Origin: Bacillota bacterium
Lineage (GTDB): Bacteria; Bacillota; Dethiobacteria; DTU022
Direction of reading: 5' to 3'
Assembly (NCBI GenBank): GCA_012799185.1
Contig: JAAZLS010000011.1
Location: forward strand, 1 to 38,587
Length of the DNA: 38,587 nt
Positions 16,940 through 25,018 of this stretch are shown here, piece by piece; positions within the stretch are counted from its first letter, which is position 1, and every line of letters begins with the position of its first letter. Made by a program: the position numbers and the translations under genes. The notes below the pieces were generated by a model. It saw only the letters and a list, made by a program, of their open reading frames with translations, did not search any database and was not told the DNA's origin.

Positions 16940-18853
16940 TTGAAACACCTAATTATTGGCACCGCCGGCCATGTGGACCACGGTAAATCGGTCTTAATAA
17001 AAGCCCTTACCGGTATCGATACCGATCGCTTACAGGAAGAAAAAAGGCGGGGGATCTCCATCGATTTGGGGTTCGCCTCTTTCAGCCTTCCGGGGGGGCG
17101 CCTGGCCGGGGTGGTGGATGTGCCGGGCCATGAGCGTTTTATCCACAACATGCTGGCCGGGGCCGGGGGTATGGACCTGGTTCTTCTGGTGGTCGATGCT
17201 ACCGAGGGGGTTATGCCCCAGACCCGGGAGCATTTACAGATCTTGGAGCTACTTAATATCCACCGGGGGATCGTGGTGATTACCAAGATTGACCTGGTGG
17301 AGACGGAATGGCTGGAACTGGTGAAGGAGGAGCTCCGGGAAGAGTTATCCGGTACCTTCTTGAAAAAAGCGCCCCTCCAGCCGGTATCAGCGATAACCGG
17401 GGAAGGGATAGCCGGGCTAAAACAGTTAATCGATCGGGTCACCGATGAGATACCGGCCCGGGATCGGGAGGCCCCGTTCAGGATGCCCCTGGATCGTTCC
17501 TTTAGCTCCCCCGGCTTTGGCACCATTGTTACCGGTACCCTGATCCAGGGGATGATCCGGGTGGGTGATAAGGTGGATCTGATCCCCCCCGGTATAACCG
17601 TCCGGGTCCGGAACCTTCAGGTTCACGGTACCGACCGGCCCGAAGCGCTAGCCGGCCAACGGGTGGCCCTAAACCTTACCGGGTTGGAAAGGAGAGAAGC
17701 CCTGCGGGGTGCAGTCGTCTGTGCTCCCGGGTACTACCGTCCCACCAGCCGGGTAGATGTGGTGCTCCGGCTTTTAAACGACTCGCTCCGGCCCATAAAA
17801 AATATGGACCCGGTGCATTTTTATTCGGGGACTGCCCGGGTAGTGGCCCGCCTGTTTCTATTAGACCGGGACCAGCTTGCCCCCGGGGAGAAGGGATTTG
17901 CCCAGTGTCGCCTGGAGCGACCCCTGGTCATGGAACGGCGCGATCGTTTTATCATCCGTTCTTATTCACCGGTAACTACTATCGGAGGGGGAGCGGTTTT
18001 AGATCCCTTTCCAGGGCGACACCGGCGTCTTTGCCCGGCTGTAATTAAACAGCTAGCCGGGTTGGAACAGGGTTTGGAGGGGAAGGAAGATCCTGGCTAT
18101 CTTTACCTCCAACTGGACCGGCTTAAAATGGCTAACTTTGACCGGCTGAAGGAGGCGACCCGTCTCTCCGCCAACAGCCTGGAAGCGGTTTTAAGGGAAG
18201 GGGAGATAGCGGGGCGGGTAATTAAGGTGGGGGATAGCTATATCGGTAGCGGTACATATAGCCGGTGGGTCCGGCTGATGATGTCGGAGCTGGATCGTTT
18301 TCATGGAGAACACCCCCTTTTACCCGGGATATCCCGGGCCCATTTAAAGGGGATGTTGCCCTCCTCCATCTCCCCGCGGGAGTTCGATGCTCTCCTGGAG
18401 ATATTGGTTAATCGGGAAGAGGTAGCGGTGCAGGGGGAGTGGGTGGCCCGCCGTAATTTTTCCCCCCGCCTCTCTCCCGGTGATCGGGAGAAGGTGGAGC
18501 GGGTTACGGCTATCTACTCCCGGGCCGGCTGGTCTCCCCCCCCGCTCCAGGAGACCATTCAAGAGGCAGGGATAGAGGTTGCCCGCCGGGAAGAATTTGC
18601 GGCCTACCTATTATTTTCAGAGCAGCTGGTAAAGATAACGGAGGAACTCTATTTTCATGCCGATACCTACCGGGAGGCTTTGGCAGCCTTAAGGCAACAT
18701 TTTAAAACTGCGCCAACCCTGACCCTGGCTCAATTCCGGGATATTACCGGCAGCTCACGGAAGATTATCCAGCCTCTGTTAGAGCATTTTGATCAGCGAA
18801 AGGTCACCCGCCGGGTGGGTGATCACCGGGTACTTGTTAACCCAGGGGGTTGA
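16940..18853 (+). CDS. selB: Selenocysteine-specific translation elongation factor
   Basis: GTPase that brings Sec-tRNA(Sec) to in-frame UGA codons and recognises the SECIS hairpin. It has 637 residues (typical about 615-640). It starts at TTG behind GAGCGAGGAG. The G domain opens with GTAGHVDHGKSVLIKAL, then GISIDLGF, VDVPGHERF and a TKID motif. EF-Tu-like beta domains follow (about 175-370), then C-terminal winged-helix repeats for mRNA binding (about 380-637, ending KIIQPLLEHFDQRKVTRRVGDHRVL). Its presence implies that some UGA codons in this genome are sense; annotators should watch for selenoproteins truncated at UGA. Confidence 0.96.
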   Translation: MKHLIIGTAGHVDHGKSVLIKALTGIDTDRLQEEKRRGISIDLGFASFSLPGGRLAGVVDVPGHERFIHNMLAGAGGMDLVLLVVDATEGVMPQTREHLQILELLNIHRGIVVITKIDLVETEWLELVKEELREELSGTFLKKAPLQPVSAITGEGIAGLKQLIDRVTDEIPARDREAPFRMPLDRSFSSPGFGTIVTGTLIQGMIRVGDKVDLIPPGITVRVRNLQVHGTDRPEALAGQRVALNLTGLERREALRGAVVCAPGYYRPTSRVDVVLRLLNDSLRPIKNMDPVHFYSGTARVVARLFLLDRDQLAPGEKGFAQCRLERPLVMERRDRFIIRSYSPVTTIGGGAVLDPFPGRHRRLCPAVIKQLAGLEQGLEGKEDPGYLYLQLDRLKMANFDRLKEATRLSANSLEAVLREGEIAGRVIKVGDSYIGSGTYSRWVRLMMSELDRFHGEHPLLPGISRAHLKGMLPSSISPREFDALLEILVNREEVAVQGEWVARRNFSPRLSPGDREKVERVTAIYSRAGWSPPPLQETIQEAGIEVARREEFAAYLLFSEQLVKITEELYFHADTYREALAALRQHFKTAPTLTLAQFRDITGSSRKIIQPLLEHFDQRKVTRRVGDHRVLVNPGG

Positions 18854-18909
18854 TCGGATTCAATGGTAGGATTGTCGAAAAAAAGGGGTCGGCGCTAGGG
18901 AAGATCATA

Positions 18910-19083
18910 CTAACATAAATGGTCTTTCATAGCCTCTACGATTAGTTTATCTAGTTTCCGGCTTATCTTGCGGGTTTCCTGATTATTAATATTTTTAACG
19001 GTACTATTGCTGGAACGGTACATCTCTTCCCTTAGGGCTTCAATGTTTTTATATAGGCGGGAGCGCTTTTCGATATTTTTCAT
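18910..19083 (-). CDS. Spo0E-like sporulation regulatory protein
   Basis: Small protein of the Spo0E family, whose members dephosphorylate Spo0A~P and so delay sporulation. I place the start at the ATG ending at 19083, with AGGAGC 8 bases upstream, instead of the track's 19137; this gives 57 residues, typical for the family. The hairpin-of-two-helices pattern is visible: IEALREEMYR in the first helix and the signature TRKISRKLDKLIVEAM (family consensus SxxLDxLI) in the second, separated by a polar loop. It is transcribed opposite to selB and divergent from the RseC-like gene. Activity on Spo0A is inferred from the family. Confidence 0.78.
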   Translation of the reverse strand: MKNIEKRSRLYKNIEALREEMYRSSNSTVKNINNQETRKISRKLDKLIVEAMKDHLC

Positions 19084-19243
19084 AGACCTTGCTCCTAAAG
19101 AACCCATAATTAGGTGCCAATTGTTATTATTCGACATGAAGATGGAAATACCTTTTATTTACTGGTAATTAATGTACACATTTTTAAAAATAGTTTCGGA
19201 GCCCTATTGCTACCGGGTGAGAAAATTTAGGGAGCGTTAGACA

Positions 19244-19723
19244 ATGGAGCGGGTAGGGACAGTAATCGAAGTTAAGCCGGAGAGGGCAACGGCGGTGGTC
19301 AAGATGCGGCGGCACCTAGCCTGTGAGCGCTGCGGGCGTTGTGGCGGTATCTTGGGCGGGCCGGATCAGTTGGACCACCGGGTAGAGGTGCTAAATCCCA
19401 TTAATGCCCGCGTGGGCCAGGCCGTGCTGGTTAGCTCCAATGATCGGAAAATGATCTTTGTCTCCTTTATGCTTTACTTGGTGCCCCTGGCGGCGCTAGT
19501 TGGCGGGATATTTTCATGGTTTTATCTCTCTTCCCGCCTGGGGTTCTCGGGGAAGCAGGATCTGCCCGGGGTGGCGGTGGGCCTGGTCTTGATGGGCTTG
19601 GTTTACTTAGGACTCCGGGGTTGGGACAATCGGATCAAGGATAATCCCGCCTACAAGCCGGTAATTACCGCACTGGTGAAGGAAAAGGGGGAACCGGGGG
19701 AAAGCCCGGCCGATCTACTTTAA
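19244..19723 (+). CDS. RseC/MucC-family membrane protein
   Basis: Protein of 159 residues matching the SoxR-reducing system / RseC architecture: an N-terminal beta-rich soluble part with a cysteine cluster Cys27-x2-Cys30-x2-Cys33 (ACERCGRCGG), then two membrane spans (FVSFMLYLVPLAALVGGIFSW and GVAVGLVLMGLVYLGL) and a short charged tail. In proteobacteria RseC modulates the sigma-E/anti-sigma pathway and the homologue in the Rsx system touches electron transfer; in clostridia such genes often sit near redox complexes, which is not the case here. The start has GGGAG 9 bases upstream. It is probably monocistronic, since the lysine riboswitch promoter follows. Confidence 0.75.
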   Translation: MERVGTVIEVKPERATAVVKMRRHLACERCGRCGGILGGPDQLDHRVEVLNPINARVGQAVLVSSNDRKMIFVSFMLYLVPLAALVGGIFSWFYLSSRLGFSGKQDLPGVAVGLVLMGLVYLGLRGWDNRIKDNPAYKPVITALVKEKGEPGESPADLL

Positions 19724-19740
19724 ATTTCTAAAAACGCCCC

Positions 19741-19770
19741 TTGCCGGAGCTACCGGTTTCATGTTAAAAT
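19741..19770 (+). promoter_or_regulatory. Sigma-A promoter for the lysine riboswitch/lysA operon
   Basis: TTGCCG, 18 bases, TAAAAT (5 of 6), placed about 40 bases before the riboswitch P1 helix. It uses the same -35 variant as the selA and glycosyltransferase promoters. Confidence 0.55.
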
Positions 19771-19810
19771 ACAAAAAATCTATATTTTGACTAAACCTCA
19801 TTTTCTCCAG

Positions 19811-19992
19811 GTGTGGTAGAGGTGCGATTTCCAAAAGTAATCGCCGGAAGGAGCGGGAATCCGATGACCGGCGGAGAAAGGGGAGATCGCCGAAGCTTTC
19901 GGGGGGCCCCGGGCCCGGAGGTTGGGACGCCAGTGAACAACTGGCGGACTGTCACCGGGAACGACCCGTGTCCCGGCGGAGCGCTACCCCAC
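19811..19992 (+). promoter_or_regulatory. Lysine riboswitch (L box)
   Basis: Lysine-binding aptamer. The P1 helix is formed by GTGTGGTAG (19811-19819) and CTACCCCAC (19984-19992), nine pairs with one G-U. The conserved core is present: AGAGGTGCG at the start, the AGTA stretch, GGCGGAGAAAGGGGAG followed by TCGCCGAAGC, and a distal GGACTGTCACCGGG element. An intrinsic terminator and lysA lie directly downstream. Known behaviour of the class: lysine binding favours the terminator, so lysine lowers expression of lysA-dapF-dapL-asd. Confidence 0.93.
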
Positions 19993-20023
19993 GACTAATG
20001 GGGGTTATCCGGCACGGGATGAC

Positions 20024-20055
20024 AGCTAACAAACGGGTTAGCTTTTTTATTTATT
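20024..20055 (+). terminator. Riboswitch-controlled intrinsic terminator before lysA
   Basis: AGCTAAC, loop AAACGG, GTTAGCT, then a run of six T. It is placed between the lysine aptamer and the lysA ribosome binding site, as expected for the expression platform. Confidence 0.85.
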
Positions 20056-20080
20056 AGTGGATATCGAAGGAGGAACAGAT

Positions 20081-21439
20081 ATGTATATGCTCGGATCCAT
20101 GACCATTAATTCTAGGGGGCATCTGGCAATCGGTGAACAGGACCTGGTAGAGCTGGCGGAAAAGTACGGTACCCCGCTCTATGTATATGACGAAAGCTTG
20201 ATCCGTGAACGCTGCCGGGCGTACCGGGAGGCGCTCAACCAACATTACCCGCAGGGGGAAATTCTCTTTGCCGGGAAGGCTTTTTTAACCTTGGGCATGG
20301 GGCGTCTCCTCCTGCAGGAGGGGCTGGGCCTGGATGTGGTCTCTGCCGGGGAACTTTATATTGCTGCCCAGGCCGGTTTCCCGATGGAACGGGTCTGTTT
20401 TCACGGCAATAATAAAAGCCCGGCCGAGTTAAAGATGGCATTGGATTTGGGGGTAGGCCGGATCGCGGTGGATAGTTTAATGGAATTGGATCGGTTGGAG
20501 GAGAAGGCCTCCCGCCGGCGGAAAATTGTACCGCTTCTTTTGCGGGTAAGGCCCGGTATATCGGCCGATACCCACCGCTATATCCAGACCGGGCAAGAGG
20601 ATTCAAAGTTCGGTTTAGGGATATCTGACGGCCAGGTCTTTGCAGCGGTTAAAAAAGTTTTAAAGAGCCCCTACCTGGAGCTCCTAGGCTTACATTGCCA
20701 TATCGGCTCGCAAATACTTGATTCCCAGCCGTTTCAGCTGGCGGCGGAAATTATGATGGATCTGCGTGAAGAGATCCGCCTTAAGACTGGAACCCTGCTG
20801 CCGGAGTTAAATTTAGGAGGCGGCCTGGGGATCCGCTATATTGCCGGTGATAGGCCGGTCGGTATAAGTGACCTGGTAATGTTACTGGCGGAGACCCTTA
20901 AAAAGAAAGCCCGGGAGCATAACAGCACTCTTCCTCGCTTACTGTTAGAGCCAGGCCGCTCCATTGTCGGTGAGGCGGGGATCACCCTCTACACTGTGGG
21001 GACCATTAAGGATGTCCCCGGTGTCCGCCGCTATGTTTCCGTGGACGGGGGGATGAGCGATAATTTGCGTAGCGCCCTTTACGGGGCTCGCTACAGGGCT
21101 CTGCTGGCCAACCGGCCGCAGGAACCGGCGGAAGAGACGGTTACAGTGGCCGGGAAGGCCTGTGAATCGGGGGATATTCTCATTTACGATCTCCGGCTCC
21201 CCTCCCCCCGGCCCGGCGATATTTTAGCGGTGTTGAGCACAGGGGCCTACCACTTTTCCATGTTTAGTCACTATAATCGCCATCTCCGGCCGGCGGTAGT
21301 CTTTATTAACGGTGGGCTAACGGAACTGGTTGTCAAGAGAGAGACCTTGGAGGATCTAATCCGCCCGGAACTTATCCCTCCCCATTTAGAAAAAGAACCG
21401 GATTTTAAAACAGTGGGCGAGTTAGGGGGTAGTGCGTAG
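20081..21439 (+). CDS. lysA: Diaminopimelate decarboxylase
   Basis: PLP enzyme for the last step of lysine synthesis, meso-diaminopimelate to lysine plus CO2. The start is ATG 20081 with AAGGAGG 7 bases upstream; the track's GTG at 20057 would put that site inside the gene. It has 452 residues. PLP Lys66 is in ILFAGKAFLT (family FAxKAN-like), HCHIGSQI follows, then the glycine-rich phosphate loop LNLGGGLGI, and the C-terminal active-site motif GKACESGDIL contributes the catalytic Cys of the partner subunit. It is the first gene of lysA-dapF-dapL-asd, under the lysine riboswitch. The stop is one base from the dapF ATG. Confidence 0.96.
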   Translation: MYMLGSMTINSRGHLAIGEQDLVELAEKYGTPLYVYDESLIRERCRAYREALNQHYPQGEILFAGKAFLTLGMGRLLLQEGLGLDVVSAGELYIAAQAGFPMERVCFHGNNKSPAELKMALDLGVGRIAVDSLMELDRLEEKASRRRKIVPLLLRVRPGISADTHRYIQTGQEDSKFGLGISDGQVFAAVKKVLKSPYLELLGLHCHIGSQILDSQPFQLAAEIMMDLREEIRLKTGTLLPELNLGGGLGIRYIAGDRPVGISDLVMLLAETLKKKAREHNSTLPRLLLEPGRSIVGEAGITLYTVGTIKDVPGVRRYVSVDGGMSDNLRSALYGARYRALLANRPQEPAEETVTVAGKACESGDILIYDLRLPSPRPGDILAVLSTGAYHFSMFSHYNRHLRPAVVFINGGLTELVVKRETLEDLIRPELIPPHLEKEPDFKTVGELGGSA

Positions 21440-21440
21440 A

Positions 21441-22304
21441 ATGAAACTGGTAAAGCTAAAGTTTGTAAAGATTCATGGTTTGGGCAATGATTTTGTGTTA
21501 CTTCCCGACGGGGATCCGGGCCTGGGGGAGCTCTCAAAATTGGCGGTAAAGTTGTGCCACCGACGTTTTGGGATCGGTGCCGATGGACTGGTGTTGCTCT
21601 CCCCCCGGGAAACGGGCGGCTGGGCGATGCGTATCTTTAATGCCGATGGGACGGAGGCGGAGATGTGCGGAAATGCGCTGCGCTCTGTTGCCCGGTACCT
21701 GGTTGAAAGCGGCCGGGAGAAGGGGCCGGAGGTGGCGATCGGTACCCGGGCCGGGGTTAAACCCGCCACGATACTGCCCGAGGGAGAGGTGCGGGTCGAT
21801 ATGGGGGCACCGATCCTAGAGAGCTCCTCCATCCCGGTGGCCGGCGAGCCACGCCGGGTTATTAATGAAGAGCTTGAGGTGGCGGGCAAAAAATTCAGGT
21901 TTACCGCGGTCAGCATGGGAAACCCCCACTGCGTAATTTTTCTGGAAACAGACCGGGAGGTGGAGGTCCCCTACTGGGGTCCCCTTATAGAACGGCACCC
22001 GCTCTTTCCCCAGGGGGTTAACGTGGAATTTTGCCGCGTAGATAGCCCCGGGGAGGTTCAGGTTAAGGTTTGGGAGCGGGGAGCCGGGGAGACGCTGGCC
22101 TGCGGTACCGGTGCCTGTGCAACCCTGGTTGCCGGGGTGCTCCAGGGTAAATTAGACCGGCGGGCAAAGGTGAAGTTACCGGGTGGGGTGTTAAATATTT
22201 CCTGGCCCCCCGGGGGAGCGGTATTAATGGAGGGCCCGGCCGAAGAGGTATTTACAGGAGAGGTAACGCTAAAAGTTAAAGGAGGATTTTTAGACGATGT
22301 TTGA
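21441..22304 (+). CDS. dapF: Diaminopimelate epimerase
   Basis: Converts LL- to meso-diaminopimelate, the precursor of both lysine and peptidoglycan crosslinks. I start at ATG 21441, immediately after the lysA stop, giving 287 residues; the track's GTG at 21432 is possible but lacks room for a ribosome binding site. The two catalytic cysteines are intact: Cys76 in ADGTEAEMCGNALR and Cys221 in ETLACGTGACAT. The N-terminal KIHGLGNDFVLL and the SMGNPHCVIF block are also typical. It overlaps dapL by 8 bases. Confidence 0.96.
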   Translation: MKLVKLKFVKIHGLGNDFVLLPDGDPGLGELSKLAVKLCHRRFGIGADGLVLLSPRETGGWAMRIFNADGTEAEMCGNALRSVARYLVESGREKGPEVAIGTRAGVKPATILPEGEVRVDMGAPILESSSIPVAGEPRRVINEELEVAGKKFRFTAVSMGNPHCVIFLETDREVEVPYWGPLIERHPLFPQGVNVEFCRVDSPGEVQVKVWERGAGETLACGTGACATLVAGVLQGKLDRRAKVKLPGGVLNISWPPGGAVLMEGPAEEVFTGEVTLKVKGGFLDDV

Positions 22305-23472
22305 GCCGGCAGAACGGGTTAAGCGGTTGCCCCGTTACCTATTTGCAGAAATTGATCGAAAAATCCGGGAAAAAGTGGCCCAGGGGGTTGATGTAATCCG
22401 GTTGGGGATCGGTGACCCCGACAGCCCAACCCCTGATTTTATTATTAAGCGGATGGAGTCTGAGGCCGGGCGCCCGCAGAACCATAATTACCCGCCGGAT
22501 GAGGGGCTGGATGAGTTCAAGCAGGCGGTAGCCGACTATTACGCGGAGAGACACCAGGTCGAGCTGGATCCGGAGCGGGAGGTGCTGCCGTTAATCGGTT
22601 CCAAGGAGGGGATCGCCCATATTTCATTCTCCTTTATTGATCCCGGCGATCTCAGTTTGGTGCCCGATCCGGGTTACCCGGTATACAGTATCGGGGCGCA
22701 ACTGGCGGGCGGGGAGCCCTATTATATGCCGCTAACGGAAGAGAACAACTATCTTCCCCGCTTTGATCGCATACCAGCCGATATTGCCGCCCGGGCCAAG
22801 CTCCTCTTTCTTAATTATCCCAACAATCCTACCGGGGCGGTAGCCGGCCCGGAATTTTTTGAGGAGGCGATCGCCTTTGCCCGGGAGAACAATCTACTGG
22901 TATGCCATGATGCGGCCTACAGCGAGCTGGTTTTCGGTGGCCTGCGTCCGCTTAGCATCCTGGAGATCCCGGGAGCCGGTTCAGTGGCCATAGAATTTAA
23001 CTCCCTATCGAAGACTTTTAATATGACCGGCTGGCGGATCGGTTATGCCGTCGGCTCTGTCGGGGCATTGGAGGTACTGGGACGGTTTAAAACTAATATT
23101 GATTCCGGACTGTTTAAAGCAATTCAGCGCTGCGGGGTAGAGGCTTTAACCAACCCGGCCCGGGATAGTTTTATCGACTCCTTGCGGGGGCTATATAGCC
23201 GGCGCCGGGAGATTGTGATTGATGGCTTGCAGCGGCTAGGCTGGCCGGCCCTGGCCTCCCGGGGAGCCTTCTACATCTGGGCCCCGGTTCCGGCCGGCTA
23301 CAGTTCCCAGGAGTTTGTGACCCGGTTACTTGATGAAACCGGGGTAGTGGTTACCCCGGGCCGGGGTTTTGGCGAGCATGGTGAAGGTTATTTCCGGATT
23401 GCCCTAACCGTAGGGGAGGATCGGTTGCGGGAGGCGATCGAGCGGATCGGTAAAAGTGTGCGTTTTGCATAG
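22297..23472 (+). CDS. dapL: LL-diaminopimelate aminotransferase
   Basis: Fold-type I PLP aminotransferase, 391 residues, that makes LL-diaminopimelate directly from tetrahydrodipicolinate and glutamate, bypassing the succinylase/acetylase steps. The evidence is VIRLGIGDPDSPTPDFI near the N-terminus, NYPNNPTGAV, and the PLP lysine at about residue 239 in FNSLSKTFNMTGWRIGYAVG. Sequence alone places it among DapL and related aspartate-type aminotransferases; its position between dapF and asd in a lysine-riboswitch operon decides the call. A Shine-Dalgarno AAAGGAGG lies inside dapF, 9 bases upstream of the ATG. Confidence 0.92.
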   Translation: MFEPAERVKRLPRYLFAEIDRKIREKVAQGVDVIRLGIGDPDSPTPDFIIKRMESEAGRPQNHNYPPDEGLDEFKQAVADYYAERHQVELDPEREVLPLIGSKEGIAHISFSFIDPGDLSLVPDPGYPVYSIGAQLAGGEPYYMPLTEENNYLPRFDRIPADIAARAKLLFLNYPNNPTGAVAGPEFFEEAIAFARENNLLVCHDAAYSELVFGGLRPLSILEIPGAGSVAIEFNSLSKTFNMTGWRIGYAVGSVGALEVLGRFKTNIDSGLFKAIQRCGVEALTNPARDSFIDSLRGLYSRRREIVIDGLQRLGWPALASRGAFYIWAPVPAGYSSQEFVTRLLDETGVVVTPGRGFGEHGEGYFRIALTVGEDRLREAIERIGKSVRFA

Positions 23473-23499
23473 TAAGTTATTTTAGGGGGGAAGTAGCCT

Positions 23500-24537
23500 A
23501 TGGAGAAAAAAGGTTATCAAGTGGCAGTGGTAGGGGCTACCGGGATGGTCGGCAAGAAGATGATCGAAGTACTGCTTAGAAGAAATTTCCCGATGACCGG
23601 ATTAAAGCTTCTGGCCTCGGCCCGCTCGGCCGGAACAAAGATTGATATTAATGGCCGGGAGGTACCGGTGGAGGAGGCTTGCCCGGAGGCCTTCACCGGG
23701 GTGGATTTTGCTTTCTTTAGTGCCGGGGGAGGGGTCAGTACCCGCCTTGCCCCGGAGGCGGTTAAGCGGGGAGCAATCGTCATCGATAATAGTAGTGCTT
23801 TCCGGATGCAAAAGGGGGTTCCCCTGGTCATTCCGGAGGTAAACCCCCAGGAGGCATTTAAGCACAAGGGGTTAATTGCTAACCCCAACTGTTCAACCAC
23901 CCAGATGGTTATGGCGCTTTATCCCCTGCATCGGGAGGCCGGGTTGAAGCGGGTAGTAGCCTCCACCTACCAGGCGGTATCGGGGGCCGGCCGGGAGGCC
24001 GTGGGGGAGCTCAGGAGCCAGTGTTGGGCCAGCCTGACCGGTGAAAAAATAGTTGCCGAGCGTATCCCCTATAAAGACGCCGGTCGCCATCACCAGATTG
24101 CTTTTAGTGCGGTGCCCCAGCTGGATGTTTTTGAAGAGAACGGTTATACCAAGGAAGAGTTAAAGATGGTCCATGAAACCAAGAAAATACTGGGGACGCC
24201 GGAGCTAAAGGTAACCGCCACCTGTGTGCGTATCCCGGTTTACTGCGGTCACTCGGAATCGTTGAACCTAGAATTTGAACGATCCCTTTCACCGCAACGG
24301 GCCAGGGAGATACTTTCCCAATTTCCCGGGGTGGTGGTAATCGATGAGCCGGAAAATCACCTCTATCCCACACCGGTGGAGGCCGACGGCCGGGACGAGG
24401 TATTTGTAGGGCGAATCCGGGCCGACCAGACCGTCCCCCACGGCTTGAACATGTGGGTAGTAGCCGACAACATCTTGAAAGGAGCGGCTACCAACTCGGT
24501 TCAAATAGCCGAATTACTCCTGGAAGATGACCGATGA
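23500..24537 (+). CDS. asd: Aspartate-semialdehyde dehydrogenase
   Basis: NADPH-dependent reduction of aspartyl phosphate to aspartate semialdehyde, the branch point to lysine, threonine and methionine. It has 345 residues, full length. The N-terminal Rossmann motif is VAVVGATGMVGKKM; the catalytic Cys131 is in NPNCSTTQM; the substrate-binding segment with R and H sits near RIPVYCGHSE. ATG follows AGGGGGGAAG. It lies 27 bases after dapL and is read as the last gene of the lysine operon. No convincing terminator was seen between it and the T-box promoter. Confidence 0.96.
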   Translation: MEKKGYQVAVVGATGMVGKKMIEVLLRRNFPMTGLKLLASARSAGTKIDINGREVPVEEACPEAFTGVDFAFFSAGGGVSTRLAPEAVKRGAIVIDNSSAFRMQKGVPLVIPEVNPQEAFKHKGLIANPNCSTTQMVMALYPLHREAGLKRVVASTYQAVSGAGREAVGELRSQCWASLTGEKIVAERIPYKDAGRHHQIAFSAVPQLDVFEENGYTKEELKMVHETKKILGTPELKVTATCVRIPVYCGHSESLNLEFERSLSPQRAREILSQFPGVVVIDEPENHLYPTPVEADGRDEVFVGRIRADQTVPHGLNMWVVADNILKGAATNSVQIAELLLEDDR

Positions 24538-24610
24538 GTTTAGGAGTTTAAGGAGGAGTTTAGGGGACGGAGGCTTTGACTCATTCCGAAGCATATTTAG
24601 GAAATAGAAA

Positions 24611-24639
24611 TTGACAGCTTAAGCGATAAGTAGTAAGAT
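24611..24639 (+). promoter_or_regulatory. Sigma-A promoter for the T-box/aroF-tyrA operon
   Basis: Perfect TTGACA, 17 bases, TAAGAT. It starts transcription just upstream of the T-box leader and well downstream of asd. Confidence 0.7.
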
Positions 24640-24668
24640 AACTTAAAATTAACTAAGATTGTAAACTT

Positions 24669-24964
24669 TAACGAGCGGGAAAAGTAACCGCCGGGGGCGG
24701 GTTCTAGAGAGCCGGGGGCAGGTGTAACCCGGTACCCTAAGCGGCGGCGAATACACCCGGGAGAAGCACGATCGAATTCTTGGGGATAGTAGATCGTGAC
24801 GGTTACTCCCCCGTTACCGGGAGCGGCACTAGGGCATTAACGGATACCGGGTTTACCTACGGTTTCGGGTGGCCCTGCTGCTTGATCAAGGGGAGCCGGT
24901 ATAGGCTCAATTAGGGTGGTACCGCGGAAATTTACACCGTCCCTGCTGGGGGCGGTGTTTTCTA
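24669..24964 (+). promoter_or_regulatory. T-box leader, tyrosine specifier (UAC)
   Basis: tRNA-sensing antitermination leader. The T-box core AGGGTGGTACCGCG is exact at 24913-24926. In Stem I the 5' strand AAAAGTAA faces GAATACACC; the loop is flanked by CGGG (24676-24679) with CCCG (24756-24759) below and CCGCCG (24688-24693) with CGGCGG (24742-24747) above. The specifier is therefore TAC at 24752-24754, a Tyr codon. AGAGAG...GGTGTAA, typical of the distal Stem I elements, is also present, and CACGATC (24767-24773) with GATCGTG (24792-24798) forms the next stem. The downstream genes make tyrosine, in agreement with the specifier. Confidence 0.92.
24934..24964 (+). terminator. T-box-controlled intrinsic terminator before aroF
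   Basis: ACACCGTCCC, loop TGCT, GGGGGCGGTGT, then TTTTCT. It lies directly after the T-box sequence, which forms the competing antiterminator when uncharged tRNA-Tyr binds. Confidence 0.88.
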
Positions 24965-25018
24965 TATATATGGGTGCTTTGATCCGGGTTTTTCAAAATA
25001 GAGTAGGGGGTAAAAAAG

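Noticed and set aside
19813-19998. ORF inside the lysine riboswitch
   Set aside because: The sequence is explained by conserved aptamer structure.
24683-24807. AGTAACCG/CGGTTACT helix as base of T-box Stem I
   Set aside because: It would leave the AGTA bulge paired; the CGGG/CCCG and CCGCCG/CGGCGG arrangement places the specifier loop correctly, so this pairing is probably incidental or an alternative.
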